NCBI GenBank assembly: GCA_025149285.1
Contig: CP102274.1
Coordinates: 764,501-828,500, forward strand
Direction of reading: 5' to 3'
From: Hungatella hathewayi
Lineage (GTDB): Bacteria; Bacillota; Clostridia; Lachnospirales; Lachnospiraceae
DNA: 64,000 nt
The position numbers were made by a program, and so were the translations under genes. The notes below the pieces were generated by a model. That model worked only from the letters and a program-made list of their open reading frames with translations, did no database searches and was not told the origin of the DNA. This document shows positions 55,366 to 63,795 of the stretch, one piece after another (position 1 is the first letter of the stretch; every line of letters starts with the position of its first letter).

Positions 55366-55944
55366 ATGGCAGGGCAGAAAAATGGAAAAGAGGGATATGT
55401 GCTTGGCTGGGTCGTAATCATGGTTCTGGTTCTGATGATTCTGGTGACCGCCATACTGTTTGCCTCTACGGCATATTACAGGCAGAGTTTCAGAGAATAT
55501 AATGACAGACAGGCATATTTAACAGCGCGATCCATCGTGCAGACGGCGGCAGCGGATTTTACAGGAAGCGGATCAGGGGAATTGCGGGATGTGCTATTGG
55601 ATGAAATTTCGGTATATCTGAAAGACGAACCGGATTCAGAGTCCCAAGCTGCCCCGCCCGATGAAGCGGCCGATAAACCGACGGATAAACCGACAGATAA
55701 ACCGGATACCGGGTATCCGATCCCCAAGATCAAGTTCCAGCTGGATTCCACGATGGGAAGCTGTACCATGACCGGCTATTATATGCCGGACGAGGATCTT
55801 CTGATATTGACTGCCGAGGCAAGGAAGGGCGGCAGTACCGAAATTATGACGGTTTATCTTCAACACAGTCCGGAGTCGGAGGAGGAGCCATGGGCTGTCC
55901 TGGGATATGAGCGGGGAGAAGCGCAGAAGGGAGGAAAATCATGA
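55366..55944 (+). CDS. PilX-like minor pilus protein with Thr-Asp-Lys-Pro repeat
   Basis: The 192-residue protein starts MAGQKNGKEGYVLGWVVIMVLVLMILVTAILFAST, a basic leader and hydrophobic helix like PilX proteins, but the prepilin F-T-x-x-E motif is degenerate (Y-V-L-G-W). After the helix come an alpha segment (YLTARSIVQTAAADF) and a short repeat DKPTDKPTDKPD (near residue 105), then a beta-rich tail. Its place between PilO and two minor pilins suggests a role in starting the filament tip. Whether the leader is cleaved is unclear. It overlaps the next gene by four bases. Confidence 0.65.
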   Translation: MAGQKNGKEGYVLGWVVIMVLVLMILVTAILFASTAYYRQSFREYNDRQAYLTARSIVQTAAADFTGSGSGELRDVLLDEISVYLKDEPDSESQAAPPDEAADKPTDKPTDKPDTGYPIPKIKFQLDSTMGSCTMTGYYMPDEDLLILTAEARKGGSTEIMTVYLQHSPESEEEPWAVLGYERGEAQKGGKS

Positions 55945-56342
55945 AACGTAATGTTTTCAAAAAGCATTGGAATCTGACAGGACGCATTAGGGGCATAGGG
56001 GCCGGAAACGCAGATAATGGTTTTACTCTGGTGGAGTCCCTGGCCGCGTGGACGATTCTGTTGATCGCCGTTACCATATTTTTAAAGTGTCTGGGAATGG
56101 CCCATGCCTCTATGGGTAAAGGAACTGTGATGAGAAACCAGTATATGACTGCCCTGGAACGTGTGGAGCTGGGAGGGGAACCGCTCAGAACGAAGGAAAC
56201 AAAACTGAAATTTATCATAGATAAAACGACATTTTCCATGGATGCGGTAATGATGGAATATGGTCTGCCGCAGTCCGGCAAGGGAGAAACACAGCCGGTC
56301 ACACTGAAAGTGATTGGTCCGGTTTCGGGAGCCGGGGAATGA
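55941..56342 (+). CDS. Minor pilin, PilV-like
   Basis: A 133-residue prepilin with a basic leader of 26 residues ending GNADNG and the cleavage motif G-FTLVESLAAWTILLIAVTIFLKCLG. Glu5 is present. The head domain is short. It overlaps both neighbours by four bases (ATGA junctions) and sits with the PilX- and PilW-like genes, as in minor pilin sets that prime assembly. Confidence 0.85.
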   Translation: MKRNVFKKHWNLTGRIRGIGAGNADNGFTLVESLAAWTILLIAVTIFLKCLGMAHASMGKGTVMRNQYMTALERVELGGEPLRTKETKLKFIIDKTTFSMDAVMMEYGLPQSGKGETQPVTLKVIGPVSGAGE

Positions 56343-56947
56343 GGGATAACGTGGGCGGTAAATGGAATGAGCGTATGAGAGATGAACGGGGAATGACGCT
56401 GACAGAGCTGATGGTATCCCTGGCAATTGCATTCATTCTCATGAGTTTTTTGATCCGGATGTATACCTATACGGGAAACATGTTTGAAACGAGCGCCTCC
56501 ACCGACGATTTGAGGAGAACGACACAGGTGGTCATCGACTATCTGGAGGACCGGATTGCCTGTGCAGACAGTCTGGTGATCAGCAGAGAGGAGCTGTCTG
56601 GAGAGGAATTCGGCCATGAAATCCTGTTTTCAGAGGATGGCCGGATTTACTGTGACGGGGAGCCGGTATGCGAAGAAGAATTTTACCGGAAGAGAACGGT
56701 CTTCTGCCAGATTCTTTCCGCCTTCTCAGAAGATAACACACCGGCCTTAAAGTACAGGATTACGTGGAAGAATCAAAAGAATACGACTTTATATTCCGCA
56801 GACTCTGTGGTAAAATTAGTTAATTTAGAGCTGAACGGCAGGGAGATAATCCGCCGTGATCTGGAGACCGGGGCAGGAATGTCCGGGAAATCCCTTTATA
56901 TTTACTACAAAGATCCGGATTATTCCCATGGCATAGTATTTGATTGA
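56339..56947 (+). CDS. Minor pilin, PilW-like
   Basis: The 202-residue prepilin has a leader ending RDERG followed by MTLTELMVSLAIAFILMSFLIRMY, so Met stands at +1 in place of Phe, with Glu at +5 kept. The head carries DDLRRTTQVVIDYLEDRI, typical of PilW/PilJ-type minor pilins. Its start overlaps the PilV-like stop by four bases, and its stop precedes the PilB ribosome site. Confidence 0.85.
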   Translation: MRDNVGGKWNERMRDERGMTLTELMVSLAIAFILMSFLIRMYTYTGNMFETSASTDDLRRTTQVVIDYLEDRIACADSLVISREELSGEEFGHEILFSEDGRIYCDGEPVCEEEFYRKRTVFCQILSAFSEDNTPALKYRITWKNQKNTTLYSADSVVKLVNLELNGREIIRRDLETGAGMSGKSLYIYYKDPDYSHGIVFD

Positions 56948-56970
56948 AAATACGGTTTGAGGTTGAGAGA

Positions 56971-58689
56971 ATGAAAGGCATACACATTGGAGAAGTGCTG
57001 GTGGAACAGGGAGCCATCACGAAGGAACAGCTGAACGAAGGGCTGAAGCTTTTGAAAGCCGGGACGAACGACCGGCGTCTGGCGGAGGTCCTGACAGATC
57101 TTGGATATATCACGGAGCGGGAGCTTTTAGACGTGCTGGGACGCGGCATGGGACTCGAAGTCATTGATCTGGAGTTTTTTCATATCGATGAGCGCGCCGT
57201 GGAGAAAATTCCCAAGCAGCTGGCCTTAAAATATACGGTTATGGCCGTATCCATGGAGGGAAGCGGCTTAACCGTGGCGACGGCGGACCCGCTGGATTTA
57301 TATGCGCTGGAAGATATCCGTCTGGTGACCAATATGAGAATTCAGCTGATTCTTGCGGAACGGACTCAGATTCGTCATGCAATCGAGTTGAATTATTCAG
57401 GAATTGACGCCAGAGCAGCGGCGAGACTGGCCAGCGAGCACGCCGTATTTTCCAGAACCTTTGCGGAAAATCTGATGGTGAATTCCGATGAGGACCAGGC
57501 GCCCATCGTCCGCCTGTTAAACAGCCTGCTTTTGAAGGGCTATAATACAAACGCCAGCGATATTCACATCGAGCCCTACGAAAATGAAACGGTTGTCCGT
57601 ATGAGGCGCGACGGAATGCTGATTCCATACATGACGCTTTCTCCGGCAATTCATCAGGGTATCGTGGCACGCACCAAGATTCTGGCGAACATGGACATTG
57701 CCGAGAAACGGAAAGCTCAGGATGGTCATTTCAAAATCACACTGGACGGCAGGGAGATGAACGTCAGAGTATCCTTCGTTCCTACCGTCTATGGTGAAAA
57801 AGGCGTGCTTCGCTTTTTGACGACGAATACGCCGATTGACCGCAGCGCCGCATTTGGCATGTCCGGTGATAACTACCGGAGAATGAAACAGCTGCTGCGG
57901 GTCCCGCACGGGATCATTTACTTTACCGGACCGACCGGAAGCGGAAAGACAACCACATTATATTCTGTTCTTCAGTATTTAAGCGGACGCCTCGTGAATA
58001 TTGTTACAATAGAAGACCCGGTGGAGCGTAATCTGCCGAAGGTCAACCAGATACAGGTAAATGAGAGAGCAGGATTAAACTTTCAGACAGGGCTTCGTTC
58101 TATTCTTCGGCAGGATCCCGATATTATCATGATCGGAGAGACGAGAGATCCGGAGACTGCCGAGATTTCAGCACGCGCCGCCATTACAGGCCATCTGGTA
58201 TTTTCCACGCTCCATACAAACGATGCTGCGTCATCGGTTACGAGACTGATGGATATGGGGATTCCCGCATATCTGGCAGCGGCATCCATTGCCGGAATTA
58301 TATCCCAGCGGCTTATGAGAAAGGTTTGTCCCTACTGCCAGGAAGAATATGAGGCGAGGCCCGAAGAGGTGAAGATTCTGTATGGAAGGCCTGCAGACCC
58401 TGGGGAACATGTGCGCCTACGCCGTGGAAAGGGCTGTTATCTCTGCAATGAAACGGGATACAAGGGCCGCATTGCCATTCATGAGATTTTAAGTGTGGAC
58501 ACAGAGATGAAGCGCATGATCTCAGAGGGCAGAAACGAGGAGGAGTTGAAAGCGTATGCAGTCCACCGTCACGGGATGACGACTCTGAAAGAAGAGGCCG
58601 TTAAAATGGTTCTGGCGGGAATAACCACATTGGAAGAGATGGAACGACTGATCTATACGATTGATATGGATTATTTCGGGGAAGAATGA
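56971..58689 (+). CDS. pilB: Type IV pilus assembly ATPase PilB / GspE
   Basis: The 572-residue motor ATPase powers pilin assembly. ATG 56971 follows GAGG by eight bases; an in-frame TTG at 56944 overlaps the previous gene. The N-terminal MshEN domain (GEVLVEQGAITKEQL ... LGYITERELLDVLGRGMGLEVIDL) is a c-di-GMP-binding type in some homologues. The core shows DIHIEPYENETVVRMR, Walker A GPTGSGKTTT (about 320), the Asp box region EDPVE, Walker B MIGETRDPETAEI, the His box LHTNDAASSVTRLMDMG and a four-cysteine zinc site (CPYCQ ... CYLCNETGYKGR, about 453-492). No retraction ATPase PilT is encoded nearby. Confidence 0.96.
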   Translation: MKGIHIGEVLVEQGAITKEQLNEGLKLLKAGTNDRRLAEVLTDLGYITERELLDVLGRGMGLEVIDLEFFHIDERAVEKIPKQLALKYTVMAVSMEGSGLTVATADPLDLYALEDIRLVTNMRIQLILAERTQIRHAIELNYSGIDARAAARLASEHAVFSRTFAENLMVNSDEDQAPIVRLLNSLLLKGYNTNASDIHIEPYENETVVRMRRDGMLIPYMTLSPAIHQGIVARTKILANMDIAEKRKAQDGHFKITLDGREMNVRVSFVPTVYGEKGVLRFLTTNTPIDRSAAFGMSGDNYRRMKQLLRVPHGIIYFTGPTGSGKTTTLYSVLQYLSGRLVNIVTIEDPVERNLPKVNQIQVNERAGLNFQTGLRSILRQDPDIIMIGETRDPETAEISARAAITGHLVFSTLHTNDAASSVTRLMDMGIPAYLAAASIAGIISQRLMRKVCPYCQEEYEARPEEVKILYGRPADPGEHVRLRRGKGCYLCNETGYKGRIAIHEILSVDTEMKRMISEGRNEEELKAYAVHRHGMTTLKEEAVKMVLAGITTLEEMERLIYTIDMDYFGEE

Positions 58690-58747
58690 AGAAGAATAAG
58701 GAAGGGGAAAAGGCCGGCAGGGGAACAGTAAAAAAGGAGGACTTCAT

Positions 58748-60244
58748 ATGGAGACAGCATGGATGGCGGTCACAGCCGTTTGGTCGTGGATCATGGAGCA
58801 TTTAATTTACATCAATCTGATTTTTTCAATCATAATTGTATTTTTTCAAAGGCGCGATCCGAAATCTGTCTGGACCTGGCTGATGGTTCTGTATTTCATT
58901 CCGGTATTTGGATTTCTGTTTTACCTTCTTCTGGGACAGGATTTGGGGAAGAGCAAGATGTTCCGGGTCAAGGAGGTGGAGGACCGGGTCTATTTTACCG
59001 TGCGCGGCCAGGAGGAGTTTTTAAAGACACACGATAGCAGCCTGGAAGCCCATCTGTCACGGGACTATGAGGATCTGGTGCTGTACAATTTAGAGACGTC
59101 GGGAGCAGTTTTGACCGTCGATAATACGGTTCGTATTTTTACGGACGGGGAGGCGAAGTATACGGATCTCCGGAGCGAGTTAAGAAAAGCCTCCCGTTTT
59201 ATCCATATGCAGTATTATATCATCAAGGATGACGAGCTTTTTGATTCCATCAGTCCCATTCTGGCCGAGCGGGCCAGAGCCGGTGTGGAGGTCCGTATTC
59301 TCTGTGACGGTATGGGCGGCCGTTTTATGCCGAAAAAGAAATGGGAGGAGCTTAAACAGTGCGGTGTGAAGGTAGGAATCTTCTTTCCGCCTGTGCTGGG
59401 ACGGCTTCAGCTGAGAATGAATTACCGCAACCACAGGAAAATCGTGGTTATTGACAATAAAGTCGGCTATGTGGGCGGATTTAACATTGGCCGCGAGTAT
59501 ATTTCCAGAGATCCCAGGTTCGGATATTGGAGAGACACTCACTTAAAGCTGACAGGCGGTTCCGTGCTGAGCCTTCAGATCCGTTTTGCATTGGACTGGA
59601 ACTATGCAGCAGGAGAAAACCTGTTTAAAGATATGAAATATTTTGAGACTGGTACGGATTTATTCCGACTGGATCAGATCAGTCCGGAGATTCATCCGCT
59701 GGGAATTCAGATCATAGCCAGCGGCCCGGACGCCAGCTGCAGGCAGATCAGAGACAATTATATCCGGCTCTTTGCAAAGGCGCGCGACCACATCTATATC
59801 CAGACGCCGTATTTTGTTCCGGACGATGCCGTTCTATCCGCACTTTCCATGGCGGCCAGGTCCGGTGTGGACGTTCGCCTGATGATTCCGTGTAAGCCGG
59901 ACCACCCCTTCGTCTACTGGGCGACCTACTCCTATGTGGGCGATTTGCTGTCGGCGGGAGCCAGATGCTATACGTATGAGAACGGCTTTCTCCATGCCAA
60001 GGGCGTAATGACGGACAGCCGCGTATGCTCCTATGGAACCGCCAATATGGACATCAGAAGCTTCGAACTGAATTTTGAAGTCAACGCGGTCATTTACGAC
60101 GAGGAGACGACGAAGGAACTGGAAAATATCTTTCTGGAGGACCTAAAGCTCTGCAAGGAGATAACCAGAGAGGGATATGCGTCGAGAGATTTGTGGATTC
60201 GGGTGAAGGAGCAGTGCAGCAGACTTTTGTCGCCGCTTTTGTAG
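58748..60244 (+). CDS. cls: Cardiolipin synthase (phospholipase D family)
   Basis: The 498-residue enzyme makes cardiolipin from two phosphatidylglycerols at the membrane. Two N-terminal helices (about 17-60) are followed by LLLGQDLGKSKMF, typical of Cls, then two PLD HKD sites: HRKIVVIDNKVGYVGGFNIGREY (about 230) and HAKGVMTDSRVCSYGTANMDIRSF (about 415). The end ELENIFLEDLKLCKEIT is the usual Cls tail. AAAAGGAGG precedes ATG 58748. It lies 58 bases after pilB without a terminator, so readthrough from the pilus operon is possible. It ends in the hairpin at 60254-60306. Confidence 0.96.
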   Translation: METAWMAVTAVWSWIMEHLIYINLIFSIIIVFFQRRDPKSVWTWLMVLYFIPVFGFLFYLLLGQDLGKSKMFRVKEVEDRVYFTVRGQEEFLKTHDSSLEAHLSRDYEDLVLYNLETSGAVLTVDNTVRIFTDGEAKYTDLRSELRKASRFIHMQYYIIKDDELFDSISPILAERARAGVEVRILCDGMGGRFMPKKKWEELKQCGVKVGIFFPPVLGRLQLRMNYRNHRKIVVIDNKVGYVGGFNIGREYISRDPRFGYWRDTHLKLTGGSVLSLQIRFALDWNYAAGENLFKDMKYFETGTDLFRLDQISPEIHPLGIQIIASGPDASCRQIRDNYIRLFAKARDHIYIQTPYFVPDDAVLSALSMAARSGVDVRLMIPCKPDHPFVYWATYSYVGDLLSAGARCYTYENGFLHAKGVMTDSRVCSYGTANMDIRSFELNFEVNAVIYDEETTKELENIFLEDLKLCKEITREGYASRDLWIRVKEQCSRLLSPLL

Positions 60245-60253
60245 AGTCAGGGA

Positions 60254-60306
60254 GGAGACTGCATTCTTATGCGCCGGTGTGAAACGGCGGACGGAATGCA
60301 GTCTCC
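60254..60306 (+). terminator. Terminator after cardiolipin synthase
   Basis: GGAGACTGCATTC (60254-60266) and GAATGCAGTCTCC (60294-60306) are perfect complements, with an inner CGCCG/CGGCG stem, followed by TTCTCCTTT. Confidence 0.8.
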
Positions 60307-60327
60307 TTCTCCTTTGCGGCAGGCCGG

Positions 60328-61137
60328 TTATGAAAACAGGCGCCTGACGCCATAGCCGGCCGGGAGCGGGTTTCCCGAGAGCAGCCAGGTTTTTGCACTT
60401 TTTTGCAGATAACTGTTCTCCGGATATTCCGAGGGACAGGATTTCAAACAACCAAATATTCGCTCTTCTGCCTGACGGGATTCTGCATCAACGCCTGTTA
60501 TTGTGTATTCATTTTGAAACTGAAGAATGTTGGAACCGGATGGCAGAAGATTTTTAAGAGCCGGACAGAGAAGCCAGGAATGGCAGATAAAGACGGCCGG
60601 ATGCATGCTGAAAAAACGGGCGGCCTGCTGATAAGAAGCCTCGCATGCAGAAGGGGTCAGTCTGGAGCCGGAAGGGATATGGACGTTTAACACAGGATCT
60701 CCCTTTTGGATCCCGTATACTGCCGGTAAATCCCAGGGGCAGCAGACCGGCTGGAACTGCAGCCGGCCCAGGGCAAAAAGCTGCAGACGAAGATGAAGCG
60801 ACAGCCACTCGTACTCTTCCAGACCGTGAGCTCCGGTATGTTCAAAACATACCTTTTCCCAACGCCCGATGTCAGAAAACGTATGATAAAACACGTCCTC
60901 CGGAATTTTCCGTTCCTGGTATTTCCGATAGGCGAAGCGGGTAAATTGAAGGTAATAGAAGAGATATAAAAGGCTGGAATCCGGTTCTGCATTCAAAGTG
61001 CGGAAAAAACGGGGCAGATCCGTATGAAAAAGCCTCCATGCCTCTAAAATGGACCAGGGAGCCAGATTAGCAGCGCAGGCTGCCGCTTCACGGGCCTGCG
61101 CAGTCAGTTCCGGAAAATCAAAGGGGATATCAGTCAT
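60328..61137 (-). CDS. GNAT C-terminal-like (acyltransferase-related) protein
   Basis: The 269-residue protein has no signal peptide. Its C-terminal half carries VLNVHIPSGSRLTPSACEASYQQAARFF and FICHSWLLCPALKNLLPSGSNILQF, the pattern I associate with the GNAT_C (formerly DUF5596) acyltransferase-related family; the N-terminal half is helical. A donor-binding GNAT core was not found. ATG 61137 is preferred because AGGAG lies eight bases upstream; an ATG at 61143 is only two bases from that site and overlaps the previous stop. It is the last gene of the minus-strand sugar operon, with nothing else between it and the terminator after cls. Confidence 0.7.
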   Translation of the reverse strand: MTDIPFDFPELTAQAREAAACAANLAPWSILEAWRLFHTDLPRFFRTLNAEPDSSLLYLFYYLQFTRFAYRKYQERKIPEDVFYHTFSDIGRWEKVCFEHTGAHGLEEYEWLSLHLRLQLFALGRLQFQPVCCPWDLPAVYGIQKGDPVLNVHIPSGSRLTPSACEASYQQAARFFSMHPAVFICHSWLLCPALKNLLPSGSNILQFQNEYTITGVDAESRQAEERIFGCLKSCPSEYPENSYLQKSAKTWLLSGNPLPAGYGVRRLFS

Positions 61138-61142
61138 AAGCA

Positions 61143-62411
61143 TTACTCCTGTTCAAATGATAATTCAATGGTTTTGCCCGTTAACCTCGACTTTTCTGCC
61201 GCAAAACAGATCAGATGACTCTGAAGACTCTGCTGCGCGGACGATTTATTTTTGGTAAAATCACCTTCCCTCACCATGGCGACAAAGTTTTCAATAAGGC
61301 GGTAATCACCGCCTCCATGATGGTAGGCTGCGGATACGTCAGGAAGCTGCGGACAGCAGACCTCTTCATCAGCACTGCCAAACAGGTGAAAACGAATTTC
61401 GCTGCGGTTCATGTCACCGGTTAGCTGGCCTTTTGTACCCATCAGTGTCAGGGTACGGTTGCAGTCTTCAGTGAAGGCAGTCATGATAAAGCTGACCACG
61501 GCGGAATTGTCAAATTCCAGATTGACGGCCTGATGATCCACCACATGATTATCGCAGTGATAGACACAGCGGCCGTAAGGTCCATGGCGCAGGGCTTCCA
61601 TCAGTTTTTCCCTTCCCGGTTCCGTTGTCACCATTGACACGAAACCGTCTGAAACTGCCTTTGGATGCTCCAGATAGAAGCGGGGAGCGTAGTAGGGGCA
61701 GGAACCGGAGGACGGACAGCCGTCGAGGCAGCGGGAGGGCGCGCCAGCCGGTGCGTTTTCCGGTTTGAAATGTGTAAGGGATCCGAAAGAGGAGACCTTT
61801 GTACAGGTACCGCCTGTCAGCCAGGAAAGAATGTCCATGTCGTGACAGCTTTTCTGAAGAATCATGGGACTGGAGGTGGTATCGTCTGCCCAGTTGCCGC
61901 GGACAAAACTGTGAGCCTGGTGCCAGTAGCCCACGTGCTCTATTTGCTGCACCGCCAGAATCTTTCCGAGACGTCCGCTGTCTATGATTCGCTTGATCTC
62001 GCTGTAAAACGGAGTGTAGCGGAGTACGTGGCAGATGCTTAAAAGCCGTTTGTTTTTTTCAGCGGCCGCCCCGATCCGGCGGCAGTCCTCTTCGCGTACC
62101 GCCATGGGCTTTTCAAGCAGCACATGGTAACCGAGCTCCAGCGCTTTTACCGCGGGCCCGGTATGCATCTGATCCATTGTGCAGATAAGCGCTGCGTCAG
62201 CGAAACGCGGCTGTTCGAGAAGTGGTTCCCACGTTTCATATACGGAGTCTTCCGGTATTTTGTGAGCTTTTTTCATGGCTTCCCGTTTTGCAGTATCCGG
62301 CTCCGCAATGGCAACAATCTGAAATTCGTCCGGATGGTCCAGCGCATACCGGGCGTATACGCCGCCTCTGGCGCCTGCACCAAGCAGTACTGCTGTTATT
62401 TTCTTTTTCAT
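61143..62411 (-). CDS. Gfo/Idh/MocA family dehydrogenase
   Basis: The 422-residue product has the N-terminal NAD(P)-binding VLLGAGARGGVYARYAL, the active-region LEKPMAVREEDCRRIG and a C-terminal domain with HDMDILSWLTGG. A cysteine cluster (CLDGCPSSGSCPYYAP, about residue 230) in the middle is seen in a subgroup of these enzymes and could bind metal or form disulfides. It is in an operon with two ABC sugar permeases, so a role in oxidising an imported sugar or polyol is likely. GGAGT lies upstream of the start. Confidence 0.9.
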   Translation of the reverse strand: MKKKITAVLLGAGARGGVYARYALDHPDEFQIVAIAEPDTAKREAMKKAHKIPEDSVYETWEPLLEQPRFADAALICTMDQMHTGPAVKALELGYHVLLEKPMAVREEDCRRIGAAAEKNKRLLSICHVLRYTPFYSEIKRIIDSGRLGKILAVQQIEHVGYWHQAHSFVRGNWADDTTSSPMILQKSCHDMDILSWLTGGTCTKVSSFGSLTHFKPENAPAGAPSRCLDGCPSSGSCPYYAPRFYLEHPKAVSDGFVSMVTTEPGREKLMEALRHGPYGRCVYHCDNHVVDHQAVNLEFDNSAVVSFIMTAFTEDCNRTLTLMGTKGQLTGDMNRSEIRFHLFGSADEEVCCPQLPDVSAAYHHGGGDYRLIENFVAMVREGDFTKNKSSAQQSLQSHLICFAAEKSRLTGKTIELSFEQE

Positions 62412-62427
62412 ATCGATACTCCTTTTC

Positions 62428-63780
62428 TTACCCCTTAATTCCTGAAGATATGATGCTTTTCTTGATCTGGCTTGAAAATATGATTGTGAGAAGCATGACA
62501 GGAAGAATGGAAAACAGGGATAATCCCATAATAAAATTCATTTTAATAAACTGGTTTTTTGAAATGTTATAGAGCGCCACATTTAAGGTCCACAGGCTTT
62601 GCTTTTCGGTGACAAGCCAAGCCCAGAAAAAGTCATTCCAGTTTGCCAGAAAGGTCTGAAGCGCAATTAAGGAAATAATAGGCTTCGACAGCGGCATACA
62701 GATTTTTACAAAGCTGTACCAGTTGCCGGCGCCGTCGATTCTGGCCGCATCGAAGAGACTCTGGGGAAGCTGATCGAAAAAGCCCTTGTATAAATAGATA
62801 TAGAAACCGTAGGGCAGCAAAAACGGCATCAGCAGCGCACGGTAGTTATTATAAAAGCCCAGTCTCTGAAACATGGTAAACTGGGGAATCATGATCGATA
62901 TAAAAGGGATCATAGTACTTCCAAGGAAAAAAAACAACATAATTCCGGATAACTTTTTCGGAAGAAGGCGTGAGATGGGGAATGCGGTGATTCCGCACAG
63001 CACTACCTGAGTGACTATGGCCCATGTAATCACGAGAGCAGTATTCATGATAAAAATTAAAAAGCTGTAGCGGCTTACCAGTTCGTTTTTGCTGTACATT
63101 ACAGAAGGAAGCTGGAAATAGTAGGAGAAACTTTCCAGGAGCAGAAGGTTATTTTTATGACTCGTTATCGCAGTGAGTGCCCCATGGAGCTCGTATTTTT
63201 CCTGAAATACAGCCTGTATCCTGGAGGCCAGTTCCTCCCCGGAATTTTTTATCCGGAATTGATCCCCTTTCGGAATCCCGGCCGGATCATACTGATATCC
63301 CAGAAAATCAGAAGCTTTTTCCCAACGCTTTGGATTTAGCAGAACTTTGGGTTCCATGGTGGCATGGGAGTAAAGCCCTGCATCTCTTTGCAGCTCCAGG
63401 GCTCCGCGGTGTGCCCTGGACTGAAAGACCGGAACGCCATCCCTTGTGCCGACGAGTCTGACTTCAAACACAGAGTCCTCATCCATTTCATAGATCGTCA
63501 GGAATCCGGTCAGAATCTGATCCTGGCGCATAGCCTCCAGAAGCTGGTCCTCCGGTACCCGGCTGTAATCCAGTTCAAATGTAACGCTGTTAGCCGCATA
63601 GGGAAGCAGCCTGGGCGGCAGCTCATACAGTTTTTTGCTGTCTTTCATGGAAGTGGCCGCTATGTAAAGCAGAGGATAAAGAATGACGACTGCGAAGAAG
63701 ATTGATACGGCATAAGCTGCGATTTTCAGGCTTATCGTACTGCCACCGGCTTTGATTCCTGTCTGTTTTTTTCTTTTCAT
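62428..63780 (-). CDS. Sugar ABC transporter permease (MalG family) with large extracytoplasmic insertion
   Basis: A 450-residue binding-protein-dependent permease, far longer than the usual 275-300. The first helix lies at about 19-42 (ISLKIAAYAVSIFFAVVILYPLLYIAATSMKD). Some 170-190 residues then form an extra soluble segment (about 50-235) before the conserved core resumes at IFIMNTALVITWAIVTQVVLCGI. The EAA loop that docks to the ATPase is SLFDAARIDGAGNWYSFVKICMPLSKP (about 345). The insert should lie outside the membrane, where it could meet the substrate-binding protein. No ATPase or binding-protein gene is in the window; they may lie beyond the right edge. The start has a GGGGG-rich site upstream. 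Confidence 0.92.
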   Translation of the reverse strand: MKRKKQTGIKAGGSTISLKIAAYAVSIFFAVVILYPLLYIAATSMKDSKKLYELPPRLLPYAANSVTFELDYSRVPEDQLLEAMRQDQILTGFLTIYEMDEDSVFEVRLVGTRDGVPVFQSRAHRGALELQRDAGLYSHATMEPKVLLNPKRWEKASDFLGYQYDPAGIPKGDQFRIKNSGEELASRIQAVFQEKYELHGALTAITSHKNNLLLLESFSYYFQLPSVMYSKNELVSRYSFLIFIMNTALVITWAIVTQVVLCGITAFPISRLLPKKLSGIMLFFFLGSTMIPFISIMIPQFTMFQRLGFYNNYRALLMPFLLPYGFYIYLYKGFFDQLPQSLFDAARIDGAGNWYSFVKICMPLSKPIISLIALQTFLANWNDFFWAWLVTEKQSLWTLNVALYNISKNQFIKMNFIMGLSLFSILPVMLLTIIFSSQIKKSIISSGIKG

Positions 63781-63795
63781 GTTATTTTCCCCCCT

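Noticed and set aside
55844-56617. 257-codon open frame on the minus strand
   Set aside because: It runs antisense to the minor pilin genes, which have proper prepilin signals and overlapping starts. The product is Pro/His/Ser-rich without a domain.
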